DNA of 64,000 nucleotides from Streptomyces olivaceoviridis (lineage in GTDB: Bacteria; Actinomycetota; Actinomycetes; Streptomycetales; Streptomycetaceae), in contig NZ_BMUI01000007.1 of NCBI RefSeq assembly GCF_014650115.1, forward strand, positions 62,001-126,000, in the 5' to 3' direction. The notes under the pieces were generated by a model. The model was not told where the DNA came from. It searched no databases and saw nothing but the letters and a program-made list of their open reading frames with translations. Made by a program: the position numbers and the translations under genes. This document shows positions 53,535 to 60,462 of the stretch, piece after piece (positions within the stretch are counted from its first letter, which is position 1; every line of letters begins with the position of its first letter).

Positions 53535-54308
53535 ATGAGTGGTTCGGGCGCGCGAACGGCGGCGTACGGGGTGAGCGGCGTGGTGCCGACGGACACCACC
53601 GAGGACGTACGGACCCGGGGGGCGGGCGTGTCAGCACAGGTCGCCGTCCTTCCCGTCGGGAGTTTCGAACAGCACGGTCCGTTCCTTCCGCTGGCGACGG
53701 ACACGCTGGTCGCCTGCACGGTGGCGCGGGAGATCGCCGCCGCGTACCCGGTGCACCTCCTCCCTCCGGTGACGGTCTCCTGCTCGCACGAGCACGCGGC
53801 CTGGCCGGGGACCGTCAGCATCTCCGCCGTGACCCTCCACGCGGTGGTCTCGGACATCGCGGCGTCGCTGCGCCGTTCGGGCGTCGACGCGCTGGTCGTC
53901 GTCAACGGGCACGGCGGCAACTACGTGCTGGGCAACGTCGTCCAGGAGGCCTCCGCGCGCGGTGAGCGGACGGCGCTGTTCCCGGCCGCCGAGGACTGGG
54001 AGGCGGCGCGGGAGCGGGCCGGGGTGGTCACCTCGCTGCTCACCGACATGCACGCGGGAGAAATCGAGACCTCGATTCTGCTGCACGCTCACCCCGAATT
54101 CGTCCGCCCTGGTCACGAGTCCGCCGATTTCGTCGCCGACGACCGTCGTCATCTGCTCACCGCGGGAATGTCCGCCTATACCGAATCGGGCGTCATCGGC
54201 CGTCCTTCCCTGGGTTCGGCGGAAAAGGGAAAGGAACTGCTGGTGAGCCTGGCGGAATCCTTCGACCCGTATTTCCGACTGCTCACCTCGGCGCCGGACC
54301 GGGACTGA
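53535..54308 (+). CDS. Creatininase-family hydrolase, candidate formylpyrimidine deformylase
   Basis: 257 residues. The creatininase metal motifs are all there: GSFEQHGPFLPLATDT (Glu45, His47, Asp56), VNGHGGNYVLGN (His126) and DMHAGEIETS. The archaeal deformylase ArfB, which removes formate from FAPy in flavin and F420 biosynthesis, is in this family. Next to a GTP cyclohydrolase II of the Met type that would make FAPy, this gene is a good candidate for the next step. Its last 133 bases overlap the convergent membrane-protein gene. Mycofactocin MftE-type peptidase is the main alternative role. Confidence 0.88.
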   Translation: MSGSGARTAAYGVSGVVPTDTTEDVRTRGAGVSAQVAVLPVGSFEQHGPFLPLATDTLVACTVAREIAAAYPVHLLPPVTVSCSHEHAAWPGTVSISAVTLHAVVSDIAASLRRSGVDALVVVNGHGGNYVLGNVVQEASARGERTALFPAAEDWEAARERAGVVTSLLTDMHAGEIETSILLHAHPEFVRPGHESADFVADDRRHLLTAGMSAYTESGVIGRPSLGSAEKGKELLVSLAESFDPYFRLLTSAPDRD

Positions 54309-55558
54309 CCCCGGCCGGCGGCCCCCTGCCGACCGGGGCCCACGGGGGCGGCCCCGGTCGGCGGGCGGTCGTCGGGGGCGGGGGTGACGAGCGGTGCGGC
54401 GGGCTCGGTGCGCGGGGTCTCGTACCAGCGCCGGAGCAGGACCACGACGCCGGGCAGGCTCGCCACGAAGCTCAGCACGCCGTAGACGACGGCGACCACG
54501 ACACCGGTGTCCGCCCCGAGCCCCGCCGCGCCGAACGCCCACGCGGTGACGCCCTCGCGGGGGCCGAAACCGCCGACGTTCAGCGGCAGCCCCATGGCCA
54601 GCAGCGCCAGTACCGCGAGCGGCAGCAGCACCGTGACCGGTGCGGCCGAGCCGGCCACCCGGGCCGCGACGACGAACATGACCAGGTGCCCGGCCAGGAC
54701 GACCGCGGAGGACAGCGCGACACCCGGCCCGCTCCGCCGGGACGCCAGTCCCCGGCGGGCCTCGCCGAGCGTCCGGCGCAGCGCGCCGGGCCGGCGGGCC
54801 GGCTGACGGTTCATCCGCAGGGCGAGGACGACGGCCAGCGCGCCGACCGCGGCCGGCACCGCGAGCGGGGCGAAGCCACGGATGCCGGCGCGCACCGGCG
54901 ACGGCAGGGTCAGCAGCACCGCCGCGCCCGCCACGGCCAGCGCGATCTGCCCCGCGACCCGCTCCAGCACGACCGCCTTCACCCCGCGCCGGACATCCCC
55001 CGCGCTCTGTCCGTGCCGGACCGCCCGGTGCACATCGCCCAGGATGCCGCCGGGCAGGGCCGCGTTCAGGAAGAGCGCCCGGTAGTAGTCGGCCACGGCC
55101 GCTCCCAGCGGCAGCCGCAGCCTGAGGCCCCGGGCCACCAGTTGCCAACGCCACGCGCTGCACACGGTGGTGACCACGCCGATGCCCAGCGTCGCCAGCA
55201 CCGTCACGGCGTCGATCCGCCGCAGCCCGTCCAGCAGGGCGCCGGTACCGAGCCGCCACAGGAGCGCGGCGAGGATGCCGGCCCCGACGAGGGTGCCGAG
55301 GTGGGTGCGGAGGGTCCGGGAGGTGCGGCGCCGGGGGGCGGGGGGCGCCTGCGGGGGCGTCACGTCCCCGCGGCGCGCCTGCGCCTGCGTCACGCGCGTG
55401 CGCGCGGGAGCCGGGTCGGGTGCCGGGCATCCCGGTTCCGCCGGTCCCGTACGCGCGTACGTGCCGGTGTCCTCGCCCGCCGGTCCCGTACGCGCGTACG
55501 TGCCCGGGTCCTCCCCCGCCGCCACCCTCGTGCCCGCCTCCGTCGTCCTCCCGCTCAC
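54176..55558 (-). CDS. UPF0104 / lysylphosphatidylglycerol-synthase-like membrane protein
   Basis: 460 residues from GTG 55558, overlapping the methyltransferase stop (GTGA) and with a GAGGGGAG site. An N-terminal cytoplasmic tail of about 80 residues includes a 13-residue tandem repeat (GTYARTGPAGED-type). Then come about eight transmembrane helices of the MprF/AglD-like flippase domain: AAVADYYRALFLNAALPGGILGDVHRA and GLPLNVGGFGPREGVTAWAFG, both highly typical. No catalytic LPG-synthase domain follows. Such domains move lipid-linked or glycosylated lipids across the membrane. The 3' end is antisense to the creatininase gene for 133 bases. Confidence 0.88.
   Translation of the reverse strand: MSGRTTEAGTRVAAGEDPGTYARTGPAGEDTGTYARTGPAEPGCPAPDPAPARTRVTQAQARRGDVTPPQAPPAPRRRTSRTLRTHLGTLVGAGILAALLWRLGTGALLDGLRRIDAVTVLATLGIGVVTTVCSAWRWQLVARGLRLRLPLGAAVADYYRALFLNAALPGGILGDVHRAVRHGQSAGDVRRGVKAVVLERVAGQIALAVAGAAVLLTLPSPVRAGIRGFAPLAVPAAVGALAVVLALRMNRQPARRPGALRRTLGEARRGLASRRSGPGVALSSAVVLAGHLVMFVVAARVAGSAAPVTVLLPLAVLALLAMGLPLNVGGFGPREGVTAWAFGAAGLGADTGVVVAVVYGVLSFVASLPGVVVLLRRWYETPRTEPAAPLVTPAPDDRPPTGAAPVGPGRQGAAGRGQSRSGAEVSSRKYGSKDSARLTSSSFPFSAEPREGRPMTPDSV
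55441..55518. repeat. In-frame 39-bp tandem repeat with GTACGCGCGTAC cores
   Basis: Two 39-bp units (55441-55479 and 55480-55518) differ at a few positions. Each contains the perfect 14-bp palindrome CGTACGCGCGTACG (55448-55461 and 55487-55500). They encode the 13-residue repeat in the cytoplasmic tail of the membrane protein. Confidence 0.85.
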
Positions 55559-56742
55559 GCCGCCGCTCCCCTCGGCCGGGGCAGCGCCAGCAGGTCGGTG
55601 TGGTGGACGGTGACCCGTAGCGCGCCGGCCGCGCAGGCGGCGAGCCGGGCGCTCAGGTACGCCGCGGCCCGGTCGCCCAGTTCCGGCCGTTGTTCGACGG
55701 CGGCGCCCACCCAGCCGCGCAGCCACTGCTCGGTCAGCGCGGCCTCCGCGGCGCCGAGCCGCCACGGGCTCGCGTGCACCCGGACCGTCGCCCCGCGCTC
55801 GGCGAACGCCTCGCAGGCCGCGGTGACCGCGTCCGGGCCGAGCAGCCCGGCGCGCCGCTGGTGGGCGTTGAACGCCTCGGCGATCTCGGCGTCCAGCCGG
55901 TCCTGGGGGGCGAGTTCGACGCGTCCCGCGACGGAGAGGGTGAGCAGCGCCGGGCAGCCGGCGCCCGCGCAGGCGTCCGCCAGGGCCTCGATCTCCTCCC
56001 GGGTGAGCACGTCGAGCAACGCGGACGCCGTCACCAGCGAGGCCCCGGTCAGCGCGTCCGGGGTGAGCCGGGCGACGTCACCGCGCCGGGTCTCGACCGT
56101 GACCCGGCTGCCGTCGGCGGCGGAGCGCGGGGAGGCCGCGGCGGCGAAGTGCAGCAGGTAGGGATCGCGGTCGTGCAGGATCCAGTGCTGGGCGCCGTCG
56201 AGGCGTGGTGCGAGCCAGCGGCCCATCGAGCCGGTGCCGCAGCCCAGGTCGTGCACGACCAGTCCGCCGGACCGGCCCGGCAGCGCGGCCGGCCGGATCC
56301 GCAGCGGGTCGAGCAGTTCCTGCGCGCGGGCCGCCGCGTCGGCGCCTTCGCGCAGTCGCAGCCACTCGGGCGCGTAGCGCGGGGGTTCCTCCGGGTCGCC
56401 GTCCCGCAGCCGTACGGTGGCCCGCTCGGCGGGACGGGCCACGGGCCCGGCACCGGCGATGACCGGTCCGGCACCACGGTCGCCGGCGCTCGGCTCCCCC
56501 GCCCCGGGGGAGCCCCCGGCGCGCGCGTCCGCGTCCGTCTCCGCACCTACGGTCTCCACGCGTGGTACCTCCTCGCTCCGCGCACGCGCGGCACTCCGTA
56601 CGGACTCGCCCGCCCGGGGTCCGGGCTGAGCCGGGATCAGTCCGTCCGCACCCGGTCGGACGGCCGCTTCACCGTCCCGCGGCCCGCCTGTCTCCCCCCG
56701 GACCGGCACCGTCTCCCCGCCCCTGTCCCGGTGCCCGCTCAC
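55555..56742 (-). CDS. Class I SAM-dependent methyltransferase
   Basis: 395 residues from GTG 56742, which overlaps the glycosyltransferase stop (GTGA). GTG 56559 is a strong alternative start with a GAGGAGG site 8 bases upstream, giving 334 residues without the low-complexity leader. The SAM-binding fold begins at GLVVHDLGCGTGSMGRWLAP, followed by the acidic ILHDRDPYLL and DVARLTPDALTGASLVTASALLDVLT. The domain is otherwise like small-molecule methyltransferases. Within the overlapping four-gene operon it would methylate the pathway intermediate; whether N-, O- or C-methylation cannot be told. Confidence 0.9.
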   Translation of the reverse strand: MSGHRDRGGETVPVRGETGGPRDGEAAVRPGADGLIPAQPGPRAGESVRSAARARSEEVPRVETVGAETDADARAGGSPGAGEPSAGDRGAGPVIAGAGPVARPAERATVRLRDGDPEEPPRYAPEWLRLREGADAAARAQELLDPLRIRPAALPGRSGGLVVHDLGCGTGSMGRWLAPRLDGAQHWILHDRDPYLLHFAAAASPRSAADGSRVTVETRRGDVARLTPDALTGASLVTASALLDVLTREEIEALADACAGAGCPALLTLSVAGRVELAPQDRLDAEIAEAFNAHQRRAGLLGPDAVTAACEAFAERGATVRVHASPWRLGAAEAALTEQWLRGWVGAAVEQRPELGDRAAAYLSARLAACAAGALRVTVHHTDLLALPRPRGAAA

Positions 56743-57920
56743 GCCGTCCTCCGCGGTGGTTCCGGGAGGCGGCCGAGGACCGCCGCCAGGCTGCGGGCGG
56801 TGGTCGCCCAGCCGTCGAGGGCGGCGCGGCGGCCACGGGCCGCGGCCTTGAGGCGGCGGCGCACGTCGGGTTCGCCGAACCAGCCGCGCAGTTCGGCGGC
56901 GAGCGCGGCGGGGTCCTCCGGCGGGACGAGGATGCCGGGCACCCCGCCGTCCGGGGCGCGGCCGACCGCCTCGGGCAGTCCGCCGACGTCGGTCGCGAGG
57001 ACGGGGATGCCCCGGGCGAGAGCCTCGGTGACCGCCATGCCGTAGGTCTCGGCGTAGGAGGTGAGGACCATCAGGTCGGCGGCGGCGTACGAGGCGTCGA
57101 GGACGGCGCCGGAGCGGGGGCCGGTGAGGTGCAGGCGGTCGGTGAGACCGTACCGGGCGATCAGCTCCCGCAGGCGGGCCACGTACCCGGGGTCGTGGCC
57201 GAGGCCGCCGACGCACTCGCAGGTCCACGGCAGGTCCCGGACCGCCGCGAGCGCCTCCACCAGCCGGTGCTGGCCCTTGCGCGGGGTCACGGCGGCCACG
57301 CACAGCAGCCGGGAGACGCCGTCGGTGCCGGGGGCGAGGGGCGCGATGTCGGCGCCGGGCGCGGCCACGTGCACCCGGTCGGGGGCGAGTCCGTGGTGGG
57401 AGACGAGCCGGCGGACCGCCCAGTCGCTGGTGGCGATCACCGCGGGCACCGCCCGCAGCACCGTCCGCTCGCGCGCGTCCAGGTCGGCGGCGACGGCCGG
57501 GTCCAGGCCGGTCTCGTCACCGAGGGGGAGGTGGACGAGGACCGCGAGGCGCAGGCGCCGCCCCTCGGGGACGACGGTCTCCGGGACTCCGCACGCGACG
57601 AGGCCGTCGAGGAGGACGACGGAGTCGTCCGGGAGGCTCCGGAGCGTGCGGGCGAGCGCTTCGCGGGCGGCGGCGTCCGGGCGCGGCCAGGTGCCGGGTA
57701 CGGCGTGCCGGGTGACCTGCCAGCCGAAGCCGGGCAGGTCCAGGCAGACCCTGCGGTCGTAGGCGTTGCCGCCGCTGGGCGCGGCCGGGTCGTCGACGCC
57801 GCCCGGCATCACGAAGTGCACACTGCGCAGGGACATGGGGACGATTCCGGTGTTCGGGGCGGCGCCGGGCTGCGCGGGCACGTACGCGAGGCGGGCCCGC
57901 TCCACGGTCAGGTCGGTCAC
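56739..57920 (-). CDS. GT4-family glycosyltransferase
   Basis: 393 residues from GTG 57920, which overlaps the PTPS-like stop (GTGA); ATG 57836 would give 365 residues starting at [12 protein letters not shown]. The glycosyltransferase B fold has an acceptor-side [18 protein letters not shown] and a donor-side [20 protein letters not shown]. The family 4 signature is [32 protein letters not shown]. It transfers a sugar from an NDP-sugar to an acceptor, presumably the metabolite made by the neighbouring enzymes. Cytoplasmic. Confidence 0.92.
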   Translation of the reverse strand: MTDLTVERARLAYVPAQPGAAPNTGIVPMSLRSVHFVMPGGVDDPAAPSGGNAYDRRVCLDLPGFGWQVTRHAVPGTWPRPDAAAREALARTLRSLPDDSVVLLDGLVACGVPETVVPEGRRLRLAVLVHLPLGDETGLDPAVAADLDARERTVLRAVPAVIATSDWAVRRLVSHHGLAPDRVHVAAPGADIAPLAPGTDGVSRLLCVAAVTPRKGQHRLVEALAAVRDLPWTCECVGGLGHDPGYVARLRELIARYGLTDRLHLTGPRSGAVLDASYAAADLMVLTSYAETYGMAVTEALARGIPVLATDVGGLPEAVGRAPDGGVPGILVPPEDPAALAAELRGWFGEPDVRRRLKAAARGRRAALDGWATTARSLAAVLGRLPEPPRRTA

Positions 57921-58315
57921 AGGCCACGCTCGTAACTCGCCCAGGCGATGTGCGACTCGTGGAGCGTGACGGTGATCCCGGCGAGGCCCTTGGCGCCCTC
58001 GCCGAGCGCGCCCTTCGCGATCCGCTCGGCGAGCCGGTCGGCGACGACCTTGGCCAGGAACTCCGTGGAGGTGTTGACGCCGGCGAACTCGGGCTCGTCG
58101 TCCAGGTTCCGGTAGTTCAGCTCCGCGGTGACGGTGCGCAGTTCCCGCGTGGCCAGGCCGATGTCGACCACGATGTCGTCCTCGTCCAGCTGCTCGCGGC
58201 GGAACGTCGCGTCCACGAGGAACGTGGCACCGTGCAGGCGCTGCGCGGGGCCGAAGACCTCGCCGTGGAAGCTGTGGGCGATCATGATGTGATCGCGGAC
58301 GGTGATGCTGAACAA
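57917..58315 (-). CDS. 6-pyruvoyl-tetrahydropterin-synthase-like protein with degenerate active site
   Basis: 132 residues, the normal T-fold length. PTPS/QueD enzymes bind zinc with three His (HxF plus HGH) and use a Cys four residues before the HGH. Here the sequence is [22 protein letters not shown]: His14 is kept, the catalytic Cys is Ala24, and HGH has become H28-G-A30. No cysteine occurs in the whole protein. The glutamate ([12 protein letters not shown]) near the C-terminus is retained. It may catalyse a different reaction on a pterin-like or deazapurine-like substrate. First gene of the coupled operon. Confidence 0.9.
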   Translation of the reverse strand: MFSITVRDHIMIAHSFHGEVFGPAQRLHGATFLVDATFRREQLDEDDIVVDIGLATRELRTVTAELNYRNLDDEPEFAGVNTSTEFLAKVVADRLAERIAKGALGEGAKGLAGITVTLHESHIAWASYERGL

Positions 58316-58424
58316 CGGACGACCCTCCAGGTGCGGCGCGTCTGGTCCCCCGCCCTGCCCGCCGGGGGATGCCGTGTAGTACGGCTCCTCGCTTCCCCGT
58401 GTTCAGCCGCCCCTCACCCTTTTC

Positions 58425-59414
58425 TCAGGTCAGGCCGGTCTCCGTGTAGCGGATCCGGTGGCACAGGGCGGGGATCCCACCGGACGCCAGCCGGGGCATG
58501 ACGTGCGGGAGTTCCTCGAAGGCGCTCTCCCCGGTGATGAGCGCGTCCAGCGCCGGGTCGGCGAGCAGGTCCAGGGCGAGCGCCATCCGGTCGGCGTAGG
58601 TACGGCCGGACCGGGCGGCCGGGGAGACGGTGCCGACCTGGCTGCCGCGCACGGTGAGCCGGCGGGAGTGGAAGGCCTCGCCGAGCGGCAGGGTCACCTG
58701 CCGGTCGCCGTACCAGCTCAGTTCCACGACCGTGCCCTCGGGGGCGAGGAGTTGCAGGGCCCGGGTGAGGCCGGCCTCGGTGGCGCTGGCGTGGACGACG
58801 AGGTCGCAGTCGCCGAGGGCGTCGGCCGGCGTGGCGAAGTCGACGCCGAGCGCCTCGGCGGTCTTGGCGCGGGCCGGGTCGGCGTCCACCAACTGGAGGC
58901 GTACGCCCGGGAAGCGGGCGAGCAGCGCGGCGACCGAGCAGCCGACCATGCCGCCGCCGACGACCGCGATCCGGTCGCCGAGCAGCGGTGTCGCGTCCCA
59001 CACGGCGTTGACGGCGGTCTCGACGGTCCCGGCGAGCACGGCCCGCCCGGCCGGCACCCGCTCGGGCACGACGGTGACGGCGCTCGCCGGAACGACGTAA
59101 CGGCTCTGGTGCGGGTAGAGGCAGAAGACGGTACGGCCGACCAGCGCGGCCGGGCCCTCCTCGACCACGCCGACGCTGAGGTAGCCGTACTTCACCGGCG
59201 CCGGGAAGTCGCCCTCCTGGAACGGTGCCCGCATCACGGTGTGCTGGCTCTCCGGCACGCCGCCCCGGAAGACGAGGGTCTCCGTGCCCCGGCTGACTCC
59301 GGAGTACAGGGCCCGTACCAGGACCTCGTCCTCGGCGGGGGCCGCGAGGGTGACGTCGCGCAGCTCCCCGTGGCCGGGCGAGCGGAGCCAGAACGCGCGG
59401 GCCGAGTGGTTCAT
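58425..59414 (-). CDS. MDR-superfamily dehydrogenase lacking obvious zinc ligands
   Basis: 329 residues from ATG 59414, preferred because AGGAGG lies 6 bases upstream; ATG 59420 is too close to it. Medium-chain dehydrogenase fold: [22 protein letters not shown] at the N-terminus and the NAD(P) motif [18 protein letters not shown]. The catalytic-zinc Cys of alcohol dehydrogenases is replaced by Ser in GVSRGTE, so it is unlikely to be a standard zinc alcohol dehydrogenase. It lies 109 bases upstream of the PTPS-like gene and divergent from a CDP-alcohol transferase. It likely reduces or oxidises a pathway intermediate. Confidence 0.88.
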   Translation of the reverse strand: MNHSARAFWLRSPGHGELRDVTLAAPAEDEVLVRALYSGVSRGTETLVFRGGVPESQHTVMRAPFQEGDFPAPVKYGYLSVGVVEEGPAALVGRTVFCLYPHQSRYVVPASAVTVVPERVPAGRAVLAGTVETAVNAVWDATPLLGDRIAVVGGGMVGCSVAALLARFPGVRLQLVDADPARAKTAEALGVDFATPADALGDCDLVVHASATEAGLTRALQLLAPEGTVVELSWYGDRQVTLPLGEAFHSRRLTVRGSQVGTVSPAARSGRTYADRMALALDLLADPALDALITGESAFEELPHVMPRLASGGIPALCHRIRYTETGLT

Positions 59415-59521
59415 CGGCATCCTCCTGAACGATCGGGAAGTTGTTCACGTACCGAGTTGTGCACAGGCCGCGCACAGTACGCGGCGTTGATCGACTCTGT
59501 CACTCGGCCGGAGGGTGTGCG

Positions 59522-60286
59522 GTGGCCCTGAACAACACGTATGACGCGAGGCTCCAGCAGGAGACCGCCGCGGGAGCGGGCGTGCAGATCCTGCTGCTGG
59601 CCCTGCTCGGCCCGGCGGTCGGCATGGGGCCGGCCGGCTGGCTGACGGGGCTCGCCTTCGCGTTCGCCACCTGGGCGGTCCTCTCCCGTGCCGTGCACCG
59701 CTCCCGGTTGCGCTCCTTCGGCCCCGCGAACCGGGTCACGCTGGGCCGGACCACCCTGGTCGGAGGGGTGACCGCGCTGGTCGCGGACTCCTTCGAGAGC
59801 ACGCCGCCGGTGACGCTGCTGGTCGCGCTGACCGCCGTGGCGCTGCTGCTGGACGGCGTGGACGGCAAGGTCGCCCGCCGCACCGGCACCTCCTCCGCGC
59901 TCGGCGCGCGCTTCGACATGGAGGTCGACGCGTTCCTGATCCTGGTGCTGAGCGTGTACGTCTCGACGCGGTTGGGGCCGTGGGTCCTCCTGATCGGCGG
60001 CATGCGCTACGCGTTCGTCGCCGCGGCCCGGTTCGCTCCCTGGCTGACGGCCCCGCTGCCGCCGTCGTTCGCCCGTAAGACCGTGGCGGCGATCCAGGGG
60101 ATCTGCCTGCTCCTCGCGGGCTCGGAGCTGCTGCCGGCCGCTGCCGGCCTCGCCGTCGTCCTGCTGGCGCTGGGTTCGCTGGTGTGGTCCTTCGGACGGG
60201 ACGTGCTGTGGCTGTGGCGGAACGCGCGGGCGGTGCGCCCGGCGCCGGCGCGGCCGGTACGGGAACTGGTGCCGTCGGGCCGCTGA
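59522..60286 (+). CDS. CDP-alcohol phosphatidyltransferase
   Basis: 254 residues from GTG 59522 with a CGGAGGG site. About six transmembrane helices. The diagnostic motif is complete: DGVDGKVARR then GARFDMEVD (Asp111, Asp114, Gly, Arg, Asp132, Asp136). Joins a CDP-alcohol, usually CDP-diacylglycerol, to an alcohol acceptor, releasing CMP. The acceptor is unknown. Divergent from the MDR gene by about 107 bases, so it may be part of the same pathway and attach the product to lipid. Confidence 0.92.
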   Translation: MALNNTYDARLQQETAAGAGVQILLLALLGPAVGMGPAGWLTGLAFAFATWAVLSRAVHRSRLRSFGPANRVTLGRTTLVGGVTALVADSFESTPPVTLLVALTAVALLLDGVDGKVARRTGTSSALGARFDMEVDAFLILVLSVYVSTRLGPWVLLIGGMRYAFVAAARFAPWLTAPLPPSFARKTVAAIQGICLLLAGSELLPAAAGLAVVLLALGSLVWSFGRDVLWLWRNARAVRPAPARPVRELVPSGR

Positions 60287-60429
60287 CGGCACCCGGCACC
60301 GCCTGCCGGCCGACGCCGGCGGGGACCGCCCCTCGGTGAAGAGGCACAGCCCCCCACCGTGCCACCGCCCGCGCGGCGTTCCGCCCGGAGCGGTTGTCAC
60401 TGGTGAGCGATATGCTCGAAGGCGCTTGT

Positions 60430-60441
60430 GACACATGTGTC
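60430..60441. promoter_or_regulatory. Perfect 12-bp palindrome before the receptor gene
   Basis: GACACATGTGTC lies 22 bases ahead of the ATG at 60463. Possible operator or 5' mRNA hairpin. The gap 60287-60462 otherwise has no strong promoter match. Confidence 0.4.
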
Positions 60442-60462
60442 TTCAGACCACGGGGGGTGTCC

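Noticed and set aside
54309..54420. Separate small gene between creatininase and membrane protein
   Set aside because: This stretch is the 3' coding part of the minus-strand membrane-protein gene.
58425..59414. Zinc alcohol dehydrogenase
   Set aside because: The fold is right but the usual catalytic-zinc Cys position is Ser (GVSRGTE), so only MDR superfamily is claimed.
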